From: Bacteroidota bacterium
GTDB lineage: Bacteria; Bacteroidota; Bacteroidia; Flavobacteriales_D; Crocinitomicaceae
Direction of reading: 5' to 3'
NCBI GenBank assembly: GCA_016866375.1
Contig: VGMK01000001.1
Location: forward strand, 1 to 44,227
Length of the DNA: 44,227 nt
The position numbers and the translations under genes were made by a program. Below, one piece after another: positions 7,552-17,054 of this stretch. How positions within the stretch are numbered: position 1 is the stretch's first letter; each line of letters starts with the position of its first letter. Below the pieces are notes generated by a model. It was given only the letters and a program-made list of their open reading frames with translations. It had not been told where the DNA came from and did no database searches.

Positions 7552-9505
7552 CCATAATAGTATCATATTTAGTCATGATGAATCAACAAACGAAATTGTT
7601 GTAGATGGTTCATTTGAAAAACTTTTATCAAATAAAAGATCCAAACTATTTCTAAAAGAATATCTGGATTTTACTATTGATGAAACCTGTATTCGCGTTA
7701 AAATCAGAGAAGAATTAAATAAAACTATCGAGCTTCTAAAAAAGGCAGCTTCCTATACAGACTTAGCTTTGGAGTTTAGTTCGAATGTGTCTTATGAAAT
7801 AAATTCCTATTTAAATCAAGAAAAACAGTTTGAAATATACGCAAACAAAGCGTTAAAGATTAGAAATAATGATTGTGATTTAGAAGACTTTCAAAATTTC
7901 CGAAAATCTGTTGAAAAGAAATTAACCGGAAGAGTTTTGTATCCATTACAGTTTTTATCGGCTTATCATTTGGCGTTCGCACAAAATGCATGTAATTTTT
8001 CTGTACCTGGTGCTGGTAAAACTAGCATTGTATATGGAGCTTTCTCATATTTATCATCACTAAATGAGGATCATCCAAAAAAAGTTGATCGATTAATAAT
8101 TCTAGGACCTTTGAGTTCTTTCGGCCCATGGGAGAATGAATTTGAAGAATGTTTTGAAAGAAAACCAACAAGTATCCGATTATCAGGAGGTATACCTCTT
8201 GAACAAAAAAAACAATTGTTGTATACTTCAACACCTCCAGAAATAGTTCTGCTTTCATATGCATCTTTAATTTCAATAAAAGAGGAATTGAAGTATTATC
8301 TATCACGTAACAGATGTATGGTAGTGCTTGATGAAGCACATAAAATTAAAAATGTAAATGATGGAATAATCGCTCAGTCAGCATTAGAAATTGCTTCATT
8401 ATGTCAATCTAGGGTAATATTGACAGGGACACCAGCGCCCAACGGATATGAGGATTTAAACAACCTTTTTAGATTTATTTGGCCATCTAAAAAAATCATC
8501 AAATTTAACAGTGGTCAGTTAAAGGATATGTCAAGAAATCAAAATGATTCAAGAGTTGAATTATTAATTGATTCAATTTCACCTTTCTTCATTAGAATCA
8601 AAAAAAGTGACCTGAATATTCCAGCAGCAAATGAAAATTCTCCTGTATTTTTTGAAATGTCAGCATCACAAAGACGTCTCTATGATATTATTGAAAAGAA
8701 ATTTGTTAACGAACTCAGTAATGTCCAGGAAAAATCAATCTACAATTCTCTCGCTAGAGCTCGAATGATAAGATTAATGCAGGTTGCTTCAAATCCTCGC
8801 CTTCTGCGAGAACCATTATCTCAAATGGATGATTTTGAATTAAATTCAGAATTTCTAGATGATTCAATTTTTTTAAATGATATTAAGGATTTATATAGCG
8901 ATTCGATACCCACTAAATTTACTGAAACTGGAAAAATTGTAAAAAAAATTATCGATCAAAATGAAAAAATAATAATCTGGTGCTGTTTCACAAAAAGTAT
9001 CTCAGGTCTTAGCGAATACTTAAAATCAATTGGGATTGAAAGCCGTGTATTGCAAGGGAGTACACCTATTGAAAGAGAAGCACAGAATGATTCAAGCTAC
9101 GAGGAAGAAACTAGGGAATCAATAATTCGTGATTTTCATAAACCAGATTCAAGTTTTAAGGTTATTCTAGCTAATTCTTTCGCAGTTTCAGAATCTATTT
9201 CACTTCATAAAGTTTGCCATAATGCTCTTTATTTTGAAAGATCCTTTAATGCATCTCACTACATTCAGTCAAAAGATAGAATACACCGATATGGACTGCC
9301 AGCTGATACAATAACAAACTATTATTATTTATTAGCTTCTAATTCAATCGAAGAAACTATACATCAGAGGTTATTTGAAAAGGAACAGCGATTGTTAGAG
9401 ATTATAGAGAGTATGCCTATTCCGTTGTTTAACGTTGTAGAAGAACAAGATTCTGATATCAATGCCATTTTAAGAGACTATGCTAGAAGAACTAAAGCAG
9501 TTTAA
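7544..9505 (+). CDS. SNF2-family ATPase/helicase
   Basis: A 653-residue DNA-translocating ATPase. Motif I is PGAGKT (155-160), motif II is DEAH (263-266), motif III is LTGTPAPNGYEDL, and the C-terminal lobe contains QSKDRIHRYG (motif VI, about 575-584). The first 130 residues precede the ATPase core and contain no motif I know. It most resembles stand-alone bacterial SNF2 proteins found in restriction-like clusters, where they move along DNA to bring nuclease subunits to distant sites. It overlaps genes on both sides (8 and 26 bases). Confidence 0.93.
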   Translation: MSSHNSIIFSHDESTNEIVVDGSFEKLLSNKRSKLFLKEYLDFTIDETCIRVKIREELNKTIELLKKAASYTDLALEFSSNVSYEINSYLNQEKQFEIYANKALKIRNNDCDLEDFQNFRKSVEKKLTGRVLYPLQFLSAYHLAFAQNACNFSVPGAGKTSIVYGAFSYLSSLNEDHPKKVDRLIILGPLSSFGPWENEFEECFERKPTSIRLSGGIPLEQKKQLLYTSTPPEIVLLSYASLISIKEELKYYLSRNRCMVVLDEAHKIKNVNDGIIAQSALEIASLCQSRVILTGTPAPNGYEDLNNLFRFIWPSKKIIKFNSGQLKDMSRNQNDSRVELLIDSISPFFIRIKKSDLNIPAANENSPVFFEMSASQRRLYDIIEKKFVNELSNVQEKSIYNSLARARMIRLMQVASNPRLLREPLSQMDDFELNSEFLDDSIFLNDIKDLYSDSIPTKFTETGKIVKKIIDQNEKIIIWCCFTKSISGLSEYLKSIGIESRVLQGSTPIEREAQNDSSYEEETRESIIRDFHKPDSSFKVILANSFAVSESISLHKVCHNALYFERSFNASHYIQSKDRIHRYGLPADTITNYYYLLASNSIEETIHQRLFEKEQRLLEIIESMPIPLFNVVEEQDSDINAILRDYARRTKAV

Positions 9506-10439
9506 TACAATAGGTGATCGATCCGGGATTTTATTTTTGTCCAGACAAATATTTTGTGAGGGTGTTTCGAATGCAGAATTATTAAGAAACAAAAGTGTTA
9601 TTAATCCTGAAATTCGATTAAACCCAAAACTATCATTAAAATTTTTGATGTTCCTAGATTTAATTCATATTTCCGGTGAAGAATTTTCATTGACAAAAAA
9701 AGGTGTTTATCTCCAAAATAATTTTGAAAATACATTTTACAATAAAATAGGCTTATTGGTAATAAAACGATTAATTGATTTAAAAATACTTGATATAAAT
9801 AGTATTAAAATAGAAACAAGGGGTTCCGTTGTTTTTTACGAATTACCCGCATTTCCTTTGAATGCTGCCATATTCAGGAATTTTCTAATTGAAATCGGCT
9901 TATTACAAAACATTAAAGGGATCTATTATCTACATTTGCCTAAAGACCAAGAGGAGTCTTTTGTTAGAACTATAAGGAAAAGACATCGATTAATCTCACA
10001 AGATGAATTATTAAAAAAATTAGAGAAACAAAGAGAGCAAGGGATCATTGCCGAGAAATGGGTGGTTGAATATGAAAAGAGAAGGATTTTAAATCATGAT
10101 TTAATTGAAAAAATCAAATTAATATCAGACATTGATATTCAAGCTGGATACGACATTCTCTCATTTAATAATCGATACTCAACACATTACGATAGATGTA
10201 TTGAAGTCAAATCTTATAGTGATAATCTTCATTTTTACTGGTCTAAAAATGAATCTGAAATTGCCTTTTTAAAAGGTGATAATTATTTTTTATACCTAAT
10301 AGACATAAACAAAATAAGCAATCCAAATTACGAACCTTTAATAATTAAAAATCCAAAAAAAGTTCTTCATGAAGACAATAATTGGATTGTGGAGACTCAA
10401 ACATATTTGATATCGAAAATTCAAGGTATTGATTTCTAA
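9480..10439 (+). CDS. DUF3883 (PD-(D/E)XK nuclease-like) protein
   Basis: A 319-residue protein. The C-terminal third has the DUF3883 pattern: EKWVVEYEKRR (192-202), GYDILSF (223-229), CIEVKSY (240-246) and FYWSKNESEIA (252-262). The D225 and E242-x-K244 residues match a PD-(D/E)XK nuclease core. The N-terminal two thirds look like a winged-helix specificity or adaptor region. DUF3883 domains are common in anti-phage and restriction clusters. It is the last gene of the operon, so it is a second candidate for the DNA-cutting subunit besides the 5345 gene. Confidence 0.75.
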   Translation: MLEELKQFNTIGDRSGILFLSRQIFCEGVSNAELLRNKSVINPEIRLNPKLSLKFLMFLDLIHISGEEFSLTKKGVYLQNNFENTFYNKIGLLVIKRLIDLKILDINSIKIETRGSVVFYELPAFPLNAAIFRNFLIEIGLLQNIKGIYYLHLPKDQEESFVRTIRKRHRLISQDELLKKLEKQREQGIIAEKWVVEYEKRRILNHDLIEKIKLISDIDIQAGYDILSFNNRYSTHYDRCIEVKSYSDNLHFYWSKNESEIAFLKGDNYFLYLIDINKISNPNYEPLIIKNPKKVLHEDNNWIVETQTYLISKIQGIDF

Positions 10440-10522
10440 ATTCATGAATTGGTGATGATATTATTTCTTGACTTATCAAATTCAAAAATCATACTAAATA
10501 TTTCATTTTTAAAAATGACTTG

Positions 10523-10940
10523 ATGAAATTCGGTTTCCGCATACCATCTCTAACCAAACGAATAGCAGCACGCACATCATTGAAGCTAGTTATTCGCCAC
10601 AATTTAGGTTTCAAAGCACCTAAAGGTTTTGGTTGGTTCACAAATCCAAAAAAAAGCAGCTTACAACAAAGTCTACAACAAAACATCACGAGGTTGTTTG
10701 GTCAACTTACTTTTCTTGGTTTCATTTGGTTTTCTAACATTTTCAATCCCTTCCTGCGATTTCAAGAAATCGGATAAAACAGGAGGTACTTATGTCAAAC
10801 CCTCCGTAAACTACAAAGGTCAAACACGCAAAGGTCACGTGCGCAGAAAAGTTAGCACCGATAAAAACGCCATCAAAAACCAAAATCGGTCACGGTATTA
10901 TTACCAGGCGAGGGGGAAGTATAGGAGGAAGAATTATTGA
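10523..10940 (+). pseudogene. Small conserved protein split by a frameshift at a run of eight A
   Basis: Two overlapping frames make one sensible protein. The first (ATG 10523) reads MKFGFRIPSLTKRIAARTS and continues to KGFGWFTNPKK. The second frame continues AAYNKVYNKTSRGCLVNLLF with a membrane-like stretch and a basic tail. The switch falls in the A8 run at 10648-10655, and with seven A the two parts would be in one frame. The first half resembles short conserved Bacteroidota proteins. Whether this is a real mutation, a homopolymer read error or programmed slippage cannot be told here. The function is unknown. Confidence 0.6.
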
Positions 10941-11239
10941 GTAGCTCGTTTGGCTTGAATTTCATTTTTTTAAAGTTTGGAAAAAGAAATTACCTCGTTG
11001 GATTTTGAGGTAAATTAATTTCATATCAAACTTAGCTTGAAAAAAACATTGGATTTTACAATAAAATCATACTTAATATTCCATTAGTTAAAAAAAATCA
11101 ATATTTTTTGCAATTTTACAAATGTGATTAAATCCAATAAAAGAAGATTTTAAAGATCGGCCGTATATACTCTAAATCGCAAGAATAAGTCAATTAGTTA
11201 AAGGAAGTTGAAATACGGATTAATTTAAAATAAAGTTAA
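10941..11239. other. Intergenic region with one short hairpin
   Basis: A very AT-rich gap. The only structure seen is TTACCTC (10990-10996) pairing with GAGGTAA (11007-11013), with no T-run after it. TATTTTTTG near 11102 resembles a -7 box but has no spaced partner. No gene is supported. Confidence 0.5.
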
Positions 11240-13147
11240 ATGATACTTTTCTTCGATACAGAAACAACTGGGTTGCCTAAAAACTGGAAAGCACCAGTTA
11301 CAGACTTGGATAATTGGCCTCGATTAGTCCAGTTAGCCTATTTAGTATATGATTTTGACGGAAATTTAATTCTTTCGTGCAATGAGATTATAAAACCTAA
11401 TGGATTCATAATTCCGACTGACGCCTCAAAAGTTCATGGAATTACCACTGAAATTGCGAATCAAAGAGGCAGTAAAATTGAAGAAGTATTTGAATTATTC
11501 TCCATTCATTTAAGTCGAGCAAAAGTTGTTGTTGCCCATAATATGGCATACGATGAAAAAATTATAGGTTCGGAATTGATTCGTTTGGGCTTTCATAATA
11601 TCCTTGATGATAAAGAAAAAATTTGTACAATGATCTCAACTGTAGATCTGTGCAAAATCGATGGTCCGTATGGCTATAAATGGCCAAGATTGGAGGAATT
11701 ACATCGTTTTTTGTTTAAACACGATTTCGATGGTGCACATGATGCCTTGGCAGATATTCAGGCAACGGCGAAGTGTTTTTGGGAGTTGAAAAAGCAACAG
11801 ATTATTGAAGTAAACAATAGATCCATACCAACGATTTCTAAGTCTTTAATGGAAAAAATCAAGAAAGCCATATGGCTTGATGAAAATAGAGAAGTCGATG
11901 AAGAAAGTATTGAAATAGGTGGGCAGATTTGGACTAAAAGAAACCTAAATGTTGATTGTTTTAGAAATGGAGACTTAATACAAGAAGCGAGAAGTAATGA
12001 AGAATGGCAAAAAGCATCAGATGAAAAAAAACCAGCTTGGTGTTACTATGATAATGACCCAGTCAACGGGAAAAAATATGGTAAATTATACAATTGGTAT
12101 GCGGTCAACGATCCAAGAGGGTTGGCTCCTGAGGGATGGTCAATTCCCACTATAGAAGAATGGGAGATTTTAAGGGATGAACTTGGAGAAAATTATACCA
12201 CAAAAATTATAGATTGTGCTGATTGGTTAGATTGTCCTGACTGGATTGAAAATTCGGATGAGATTAATAATAGTGGTTTTTCTGGATTACCAGGAGGGGG
12301 AAGAATGGTAAATGGAGTTTTTTACAATAACATAAAAAAAGAGTATCTATATTTTTATGAATTCGATTTATTCAAACGTAGTCGTAGAGATAGAAATGAA
12401 CTAGGTAAAGATGCTACTTGGTGGACTTCATCAGAGTGTTTCGATTATGAATTGCCAGGAGTAACAAAAAAAGAGATGGCTAAATGTTTTATGATTAATG
12501 ATTTTCTTTTTGAACTACTTATGGGTAATTCTAACATCAGAGAAAAAGGCAAAGGATTCTCTGTTCGCTGCATTAAATCAAAAAAATATAATAATGAAGA
12601 GTTTTTAAGGATTAACGGAAAAATTTGGATGAAGAATAATCTGAATGTTGAACGTTTTCGTAATGGCGATATAATTTTTGAAGCAAAAACCGATGAGGAA
12701 TGGAAAAGAGCGGGAGAATTAGGAATTCCTGCATGGTGCTACTATAAAAATGACAATGACATAGGCAGAATAAATGGTAAACTATACAATTGGTTTGCGG
12801 TAAATGATCCTCGTGAATTAGCTCCTGAAGGTTGGCGTGTGCCTTCGAAACAAGACTGGTTAGAATTAGAATCCTTTTATGATTGGAGATGGGAACATGA
12901 TGATGATCCACAGTTTCATCCTACATGGATTTTATGGAAAGAAATGAGAATAAACACTGAAGGTTATCGAGGACCCGTTGATTTTGATACGGATGCTATA
13001 GGTTACTGTCTTTGGTGGACTTCTTCTATTGTGGAAAATGATGATTCATCAGCTTACATCTTTAACTATGAACCTTATTGGTCGATAAGTTTGTCCAACT
13101 CATTTTTAACCTGCGGAATTTATGTTAGATGCATAGAGGATATTTAA
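11240..13147 (+). CDS. DEDDh 3'-5' exonuclease fused to two FISUMP domains
   Basis: A 635-residue fusion. Residues 1-185 are a DnaQ-like exonuclease with all expected acidic residues: FFDTETTG (D6, E8), VVAHNMAYDEK (D105) and GAHDALADIQAT (H167, D172). Residues about 225-447 and 458-635 are two FISUMP domains (Fib_succ_major, TIGR02145). Both show GxxWxxxNL, PAWCYY, LYNWxAVNDPR, LAPEGW, WWTSS and a terminal VRCI. FISUMP domains are normally found in exported proteins, yet no signal peptide is present here and the exonuclease implies the cytoplasm. The FISUMP part could be a ligand- or phage-component-binding module directing the nuclease. Domain assignments are firm; the combined function is inferred. 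Confidence 0.9.
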   Translation: MILFFDTETTGLPKNWKAPVTDLDNWPRLVQLAYLVYDFDGNLILSCNEIIKPNGFIIPTDASKVHGITTEIANQRGSKIEEVFELFSIHLSRAKVVVAHNMAYDEKIIGSELIRLGFHNILDDKEKICTMISTVDLCKIDGPYGYKWPRLEELHRFLFKHDFDGAHDALADIQATAKCFWELKKQQIIEVNNRSIPTISKSLMEKIKKAIWLDENREVDEESIEIGGQIWTKRNLNVDCFRNGDLIQEARSNEEWQKASDEKKPAWCYYDNDPVNGKKYGKLYNWYAVNDPRGLAPEGWSIPTIEEWEILRDELGENYTTKIIDCADWLDCPDWIENSDEINNSGFSGLPGGGRMVNGVFYNNIKKEYLYFYEFDLFKRSRRDRNELGKDATWWTSSECFDYELPGVTKKEMAKCFMINDFLFELLMGNSNIREKGKGFSVRCIKSKKYNNEEFLRINGKIWMKNNLNVERFRNGDIIFEAKTDEEWKRAGELGIPAWCYYKNDNDIGRINGKLYNWFAVNDPRELAPEGWRVPSKQDWLELESFYDWRWEHDDDPQFHPTWILWKEMRINTEGYRGPVDFDTDAIGYCLWWTSSIVENDDSSAYIFNYEPYWSISLSNSFLTCGIYVRCIEDI

Positions 13148-13280
13148 TCTAATTAAGAAGGTTCTTATACTAGGTTATCTAAAGAACTGAGATAGAAGCG
13201 TACTTTAAGAAATTACTTTTATTTTGAATCCATTAAGAAATACTTGTAATTTATAACTTTCAATTCAATAAAAATAAAGG

Positions 13281-15050
13281 ATGAGAACTAAAAACATTAA
13301 TCAGAACTTGCTTTCGTTGTTTGCTCGACATCCAAAATATTTGTTAAGGTTACTTTTCACTTATTATCCAATTTCTAATGAACAAATAGTAAAGTTCAAA
13401 GGCGAAGTGAAATGGGGGTATTTGTCTTCCAATACAGCAAGAAGTTGGGATCAATCCTTCATTGAAGAATACTCAGATCAGTTGAATTGGGACACATTGT
13501 CGGGAAATCCGTCATTGCCTTGGTCAATGTCTTTTCTAAAAGCATTCTCAGGAAGGTTTAAGGGCTCTATTCAAACTACGAATCCTTCATTGCCATGGTC
13601 ATATGAATTCATAACGAAATACGAGAAATTTTGGAATTTTTATTCACTTCCATTAAATGAGGGGATTCCATGGACACAAGAACTTATATTACATCCAAAA
13701 ATCATTGATAAAAATCTTTCAACTGTTAACGGTCAAAACCTTTGGACGGAAGAATTTTTGCTTCAAAATGCAGCAATATTACCTTGGCATTTTTTATGCG
13801 CGAATCCCTACATTTCATGGACAGAGAAATTGATTGATCAATTATCACCTTTTTGGAAAAAGGAAGAGAAAGAAAGCAATGAGTATTCTGTTTCGCCATG
13901 GAAAGGACTTTGCTCCAACCCTTCAGTTCCATGGACGACAAAATGGATTAAGAAATATCAAAAATCCTTTTTTAGACCCTTTGGCATTCATTGGAAAGAG
14001 TTAAGTAGAAATCCAAATTTGCCTTGGCAAGAGGAAAATCTGTTAGAGATTTATAAAAATAAATGGAATTGGGACCTGCTCTCTGTTAACGACGGCGTAG
14101 GTTTTACAGAAGAACAAATCGAAAAACACAAAGACCTTCTTACTTGGGATTCAGGTAGTGGAAGCAATCAAAATATCGCATCTAATACCAATCTACCATG
14201 GAGTGTCGAATTTATCAATAAGTACAAGCATAAATGGCATTGGTGGAGTTTATCTCGAAATCCTGGTGTCAATTGGACGGAAGAAATGATTTCCGAATTT
14301 GAAGAAAATATTATTTGGCAATCGATGGCAAACAACATCAATTTACCTTGGTCGTTGGATTTTATTTTGAAATACGAAAAAGAACTATTCAAAAGTTGGA
14401 CTTCGACGAACAGTGACTTTGATCAACATATTTGGGCAAAAGTATTTGAACCATTAATTACAGACGAAATAGCCGAACAGATACTATACAATTTATCTAA
14501 TCCATTTCAGGCCATCAAAAACTACAAGCCAGAATCAGATGATACAAATATTCCTCAAAAGAACCTTGAAATATTGACCCGTTTAATATTAAACATCAAC
14601 TCTCAAACGAACCCTTACATTTCGAATTTTTCCAAAATAGATTTGTTTCTATCGGCAATTCAAACAGCAATGTCACAAATTCTTGTTGCGGATGAAAATG
14701 AGTTGAAAATTGAACTTAAATTATTGACGCAATTATATCAAGAATCCGACGAGCCAACAAAAAAATACCTCAACAATTTATCCGCTGAGGTACACGAAGA
14801 GATACGTGTTCTTTTTGCTGGATATGGTATTGACAAAATTGCTCGAGAAGTTGTTTTGAAACAAAACGAAATGAACGAAACCTATATGGAATTTGCTCGT
14901 CAAGGTGGACATATTACACAAGATTTTTCTTTCCTACATTCATTCATTAGAAAGTATGGCAAAAGGCATTTAGAGTTAGCGAGGTTGTGGGTGCTTTTGG
15001 ATGCGTTGCTGCAAAAAAACACGAAATACGCTGTGAAGAGACAGCAATAG
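13281..15050 (+). CDS. Tryptophan-rich repeat protein
   Basis: A 589-residue protein. Residues about 30-375 contain a loose repeat of roughly 25-40 residues with the pattern W-x-x-LSxNPxLPWSxEFIxKYxxxWxW, for example LSGNPSLPWSMSFL, LSRNPNLPWQEENL and LSRNPGVNWTEEMI. The C-terminal 200 residues are helical without repeats. There is no signal peptide, membrane segment or catalytic motif. Repeats of this sort probably stack into a binding surface. It lies between two exonuclease genes (133 and 64 bases away), so it may be a partner in the same process. The function is not known. Confidence 0.8.
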   Translation: MRTKNINQNLLSLFARHPKYLLRLLFTYYPISNEQIVKFKGEVKWGYLSSNTARSWDQSFIEEYSDQLNWDTLSGNPSLPWSMSFLKAFSGRFKGSIQTTNPSLPWSYEFITKYEKFWNFYSLPLNEGIPWTQELILHPKIIDKNLSTVNGQNLWTEEFLLQNAAILPWHFLCANPYISWTEKLIDQLSPFWKKEEKESNEYSVSPWKGLCSNPSVPWTTKWIKKYQKSFFRPFGIHWKELSRNPNLPWQEENLLEIYKNKWNWDLLSVNDGVGFTEEQIEKHKDLLTWDSGSGSNQNIASNTNLPWSVEFINKYKHKWHWWSLSRNPGVNWTEEMISEFEENIIWQSMANNINLPWSLDFILKYEKELFKSWTSTNSDFDQHIWAKVFEPLITDEIAEQILYNLSNPFQAIKNYKPESDDTNIPQKNLEILTRLILNINSQTNPYISNFSKIDLFLSAIQTAMSQILVADENELKIELKLLTQLYQESDEPTKKYLNNLSAEVHEEIRVLFAGYGIDKIAREVVLKQNEMNETYMEFARQGGHITQDFSFLHSFIRKYGKRHLELARLWVLLDALLQKNTKYAVKRQQ

Positions 15051-15114
15051 ATATTCAAGCTAAAGAAAACTCAAAAAGGTAACCAGGTATTAATATGAGA
15101 AAAGTAAGGTAAAA

Positions 15115-16653
15115 ATGGATGATCAATTAACTTTTTTATTTATGGATTATGAAACATTTAATAGTAATCCGAAAGGAGGTCGTGTTTCTCAATATGCCTC
15201 GATTAGAACAAATTATGCTCTAGAAATTCAAAAAGATTCTGCAAAAAATTATTTTTGCCTTCAATCCAAGGATAATATACCATCACCTTCTGCTGCTCTT
15301 ATAACAAAATTGACCCCACAAAAAATTGAAAGAATTAAAAATGGTATAGAGCCACTTCCTGCATCTACTTTTAATGTGATTCCTGAGGTTTATAATGAAT
15401 ATTGGTTTATTTCTCATATCGAATATGATATGTCCTTACCCAAGACATGTACTCTAGGATATAATAGTTTCAAGTTTGATGATGAGTTTACAAGAAATTT
15501 ACTTTATAGAAATCTTCGCGATCCATATGAAAGGGAATGGTCTAACAATAATTCAAGATTCGATGTATACTTTTTAGTTTTAGCTACTTATGTCTTGAAA
15601 CCCGAAATTTTAAATTTCCCTCAAGCTCGAGATAAAGAAAACAATGAATTACTTTATCATTCGAAAACAAATTTACCTTTACCTAGCTTTCGTTTAGAGG
15701 ACCTATCCATTGCAAATAAAATATCTCATACAAATGCCCATGATGCATTTAGTGATGTTGAAGCAACAATTGAAATAATGAAAATTATTAAGAACGCTGA
15801 TGAATATTTTTTTGAAGAAATTTTTTCATTAAGAAAAAAGAAAAATGTTAACGACTGGCTAAATAAAAACAACAATAAACCCTTTATTCATATAAGCCAA
15901 TATTACGGTAAAGAAAACTATTCTATGGGTATTCTATACCAAATAGCGAATAATCATAGAGCATACTTATGTTTAAATCTATCACATGATGTTCAACCGC
16001 TTATTGATTTAGAAGGTGAAGATTTAGAAAATTATTTATTTCCGAAAGAAACTTTTGAATACAAAAAAAATGTTGTAATTATATATAATAATCAGTGCCC
16101 AATTCTAGCAAATGTTTCGGAATATGCTGAAAGACTAAAGTCATTTAATTTAGACCGCGAAAAAATGTCTAAAAACCTAAATTTAATTCGCGAAAACATT
16201 AATCCACTTTCAGCCAAATTAAAACCACTTTATTTTAAAGATTTTCCTTTATCAACTGATAAAATTGATTCAGATTTAAAAATTTACTCTGGAGGATTTT
16301 TTTCAGATTTAGAAAGAGACAGCATTAGTCAATTCCATTGTGCAATTACAATGAATAATAATTCTTTTTCAATTCAAAACATGGCTTCACCTCGTTTAAA
16401 GGAAATGGCATTAAAAATAATTGCTCGCAACTTTCCTGATAAATTAACGGAAGAAGAAAAAAAATGGTGGTTTAACTACTCTCGAAATAGAATTTCGAAT
16501 AAAGAAATCGGATCGGAATATACAATTGATGATTGTACAAATGAAATTTCTGAACTTTTCAAAAAACAACTTAAAATTGATGAAATGTTCATTTTAGCGG
16601 AATTACGAGAGTATGTAAATTCTCTTAAACGATATTATCAATTGACATCTTAA
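15115..16653 (+). CDS. sbcB: Exonuclease I (single-strand 3'-5' DNA exonuclease)
   Basis: A 512-residue member of the exodeoxyribonuclease I family. Its landmarks are FLFMDYETF (D11, E13), SQYASIRTNYALEI, LTPQKIERIKNGIEP, the signature GYNSFKFDDEFTRNLLYRNL followed by DPYEREW, and NAHDAFSDVEATIE with the catalytic His and Asp. It is slightly longer than the enterobacterial enzyme. SbcB digests 3' single-stranded ends in recombination and mismatch repair. In an accessory region it is more likely a horizontally acquired copy than the housekeeping one, although that is inference. Confidence 0.92.
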   Translation: MDDQLTFLFMDYETFNSNPKGGRVSQYASIRTNYALEIQKDSAKNYFCLQSKDNIPSPSAALITKLTPQKIERIKNGIEPLPASTFNVIPEVYNEYWFISHIEYDMSLPKTCTLGYNSFKFDDEFTRNLLYRNLRDPYEREWSNNNSRFDVYFLVLATYVLKPEILNFPQARDKENNELLYHSKTNLPLPSFRLEDLSIANKISHTNAHDAFSDVEATIEIMKIIKNADEYFFEEIFSLRKKKNVNDWLNKNNNKPFIHISQYYGKENYSMGILYQIANNHRAYLCLNLSHDVQPLIDLEGEDLENYLFPKETFEYKKNVVIIYNNQCPILANVSEYAERLKSFNLDREKMSKNLNLIRENINPLSAKLKPLYFKDFPLSTDKIDSDLKIYSGGFFSDLERDSISQFHCAITMNNNSFSIQNMASPRLKEMALKIIARNFPDKLTEEEKKWWFNYSRNRISNKEIGSEYTIDDCTNEISELFKKQLKIDEMFILAELREYVNSLKRYYQLTS

Positions 16654-16676
16654 GTCATTCTAATTCATAGCATTTC

Positions 16677-16832
16677 TCATTTCGAATTTTGTTGTTCTAA
16701 TTTCTTTTGATATTCATATTCTTCTTCAAGTCTAATTTGATATAGATCATAATCATCAAAATTTTCGAAAAGTTCTATGTTTTGAAGATATAACTCATCC
16801 CCAAGATGTAATTTATTTTTTGGGTTTTCCAT
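16677..16832 (-). CDS. Small acidic protein, unknown
   Basis: A 51-residue frame from the ATG at 16832 (MENPKNKLHLGDELYLQNIE), convergent with exonuclease I. It is rich in Glu, Asp and Tyr and ends in a charged helix (IRLEEEYEYQKKLEQQNSK). Such composition resembles small acidic antitoxin- or inhibitor-like proteins but also occurs by chance in AT-rich DNA. An upstream start would add 14 residues. Confidence 0.4.
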   Translation of the reverse strand: MENPKNKLHLGDELYLQNIELFENFDDYDLYQIRLEEEYEYQKKLEQQNSK

Positions 16833-17016
16833 ATTTAAAATCAATTTCTTTTTAAAATTACATAATAATATCAAGGAAATTTTGACGGCCGTTTTCGAAC
16901 GAAAAATATACTGTCAAAAAAGGTGTATAATAGAAATCGGATGAAACGTGAAACCCCGTTATAAAGCGTTGAAACATGTTAAAAGCCGTTAAAAGCCGTT
17001 TGACAGAATTTTTTTA

Positions 17017-17025
17017 TAACTTTTG
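17017..17025 (+). promoter_or_regulatory. Candidate -7 box upstream of the VanZ-like gene
   Basis: TAACTTTTG is one base longer than TAnnTTTG and lies 30 bases before the start at 17055. A TTTG is present upstream (17000-17003 region) at a spacing shorter than usual. Just before it is a short direct repeat (GTTAAAAGCC twice, about 16979-16998) that could be an operator. The evidence is weak. Confidence 0.3.
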
Positions 17026-17054
17026 TAGTCAATTAAGAAACAACAGAATCTCAC

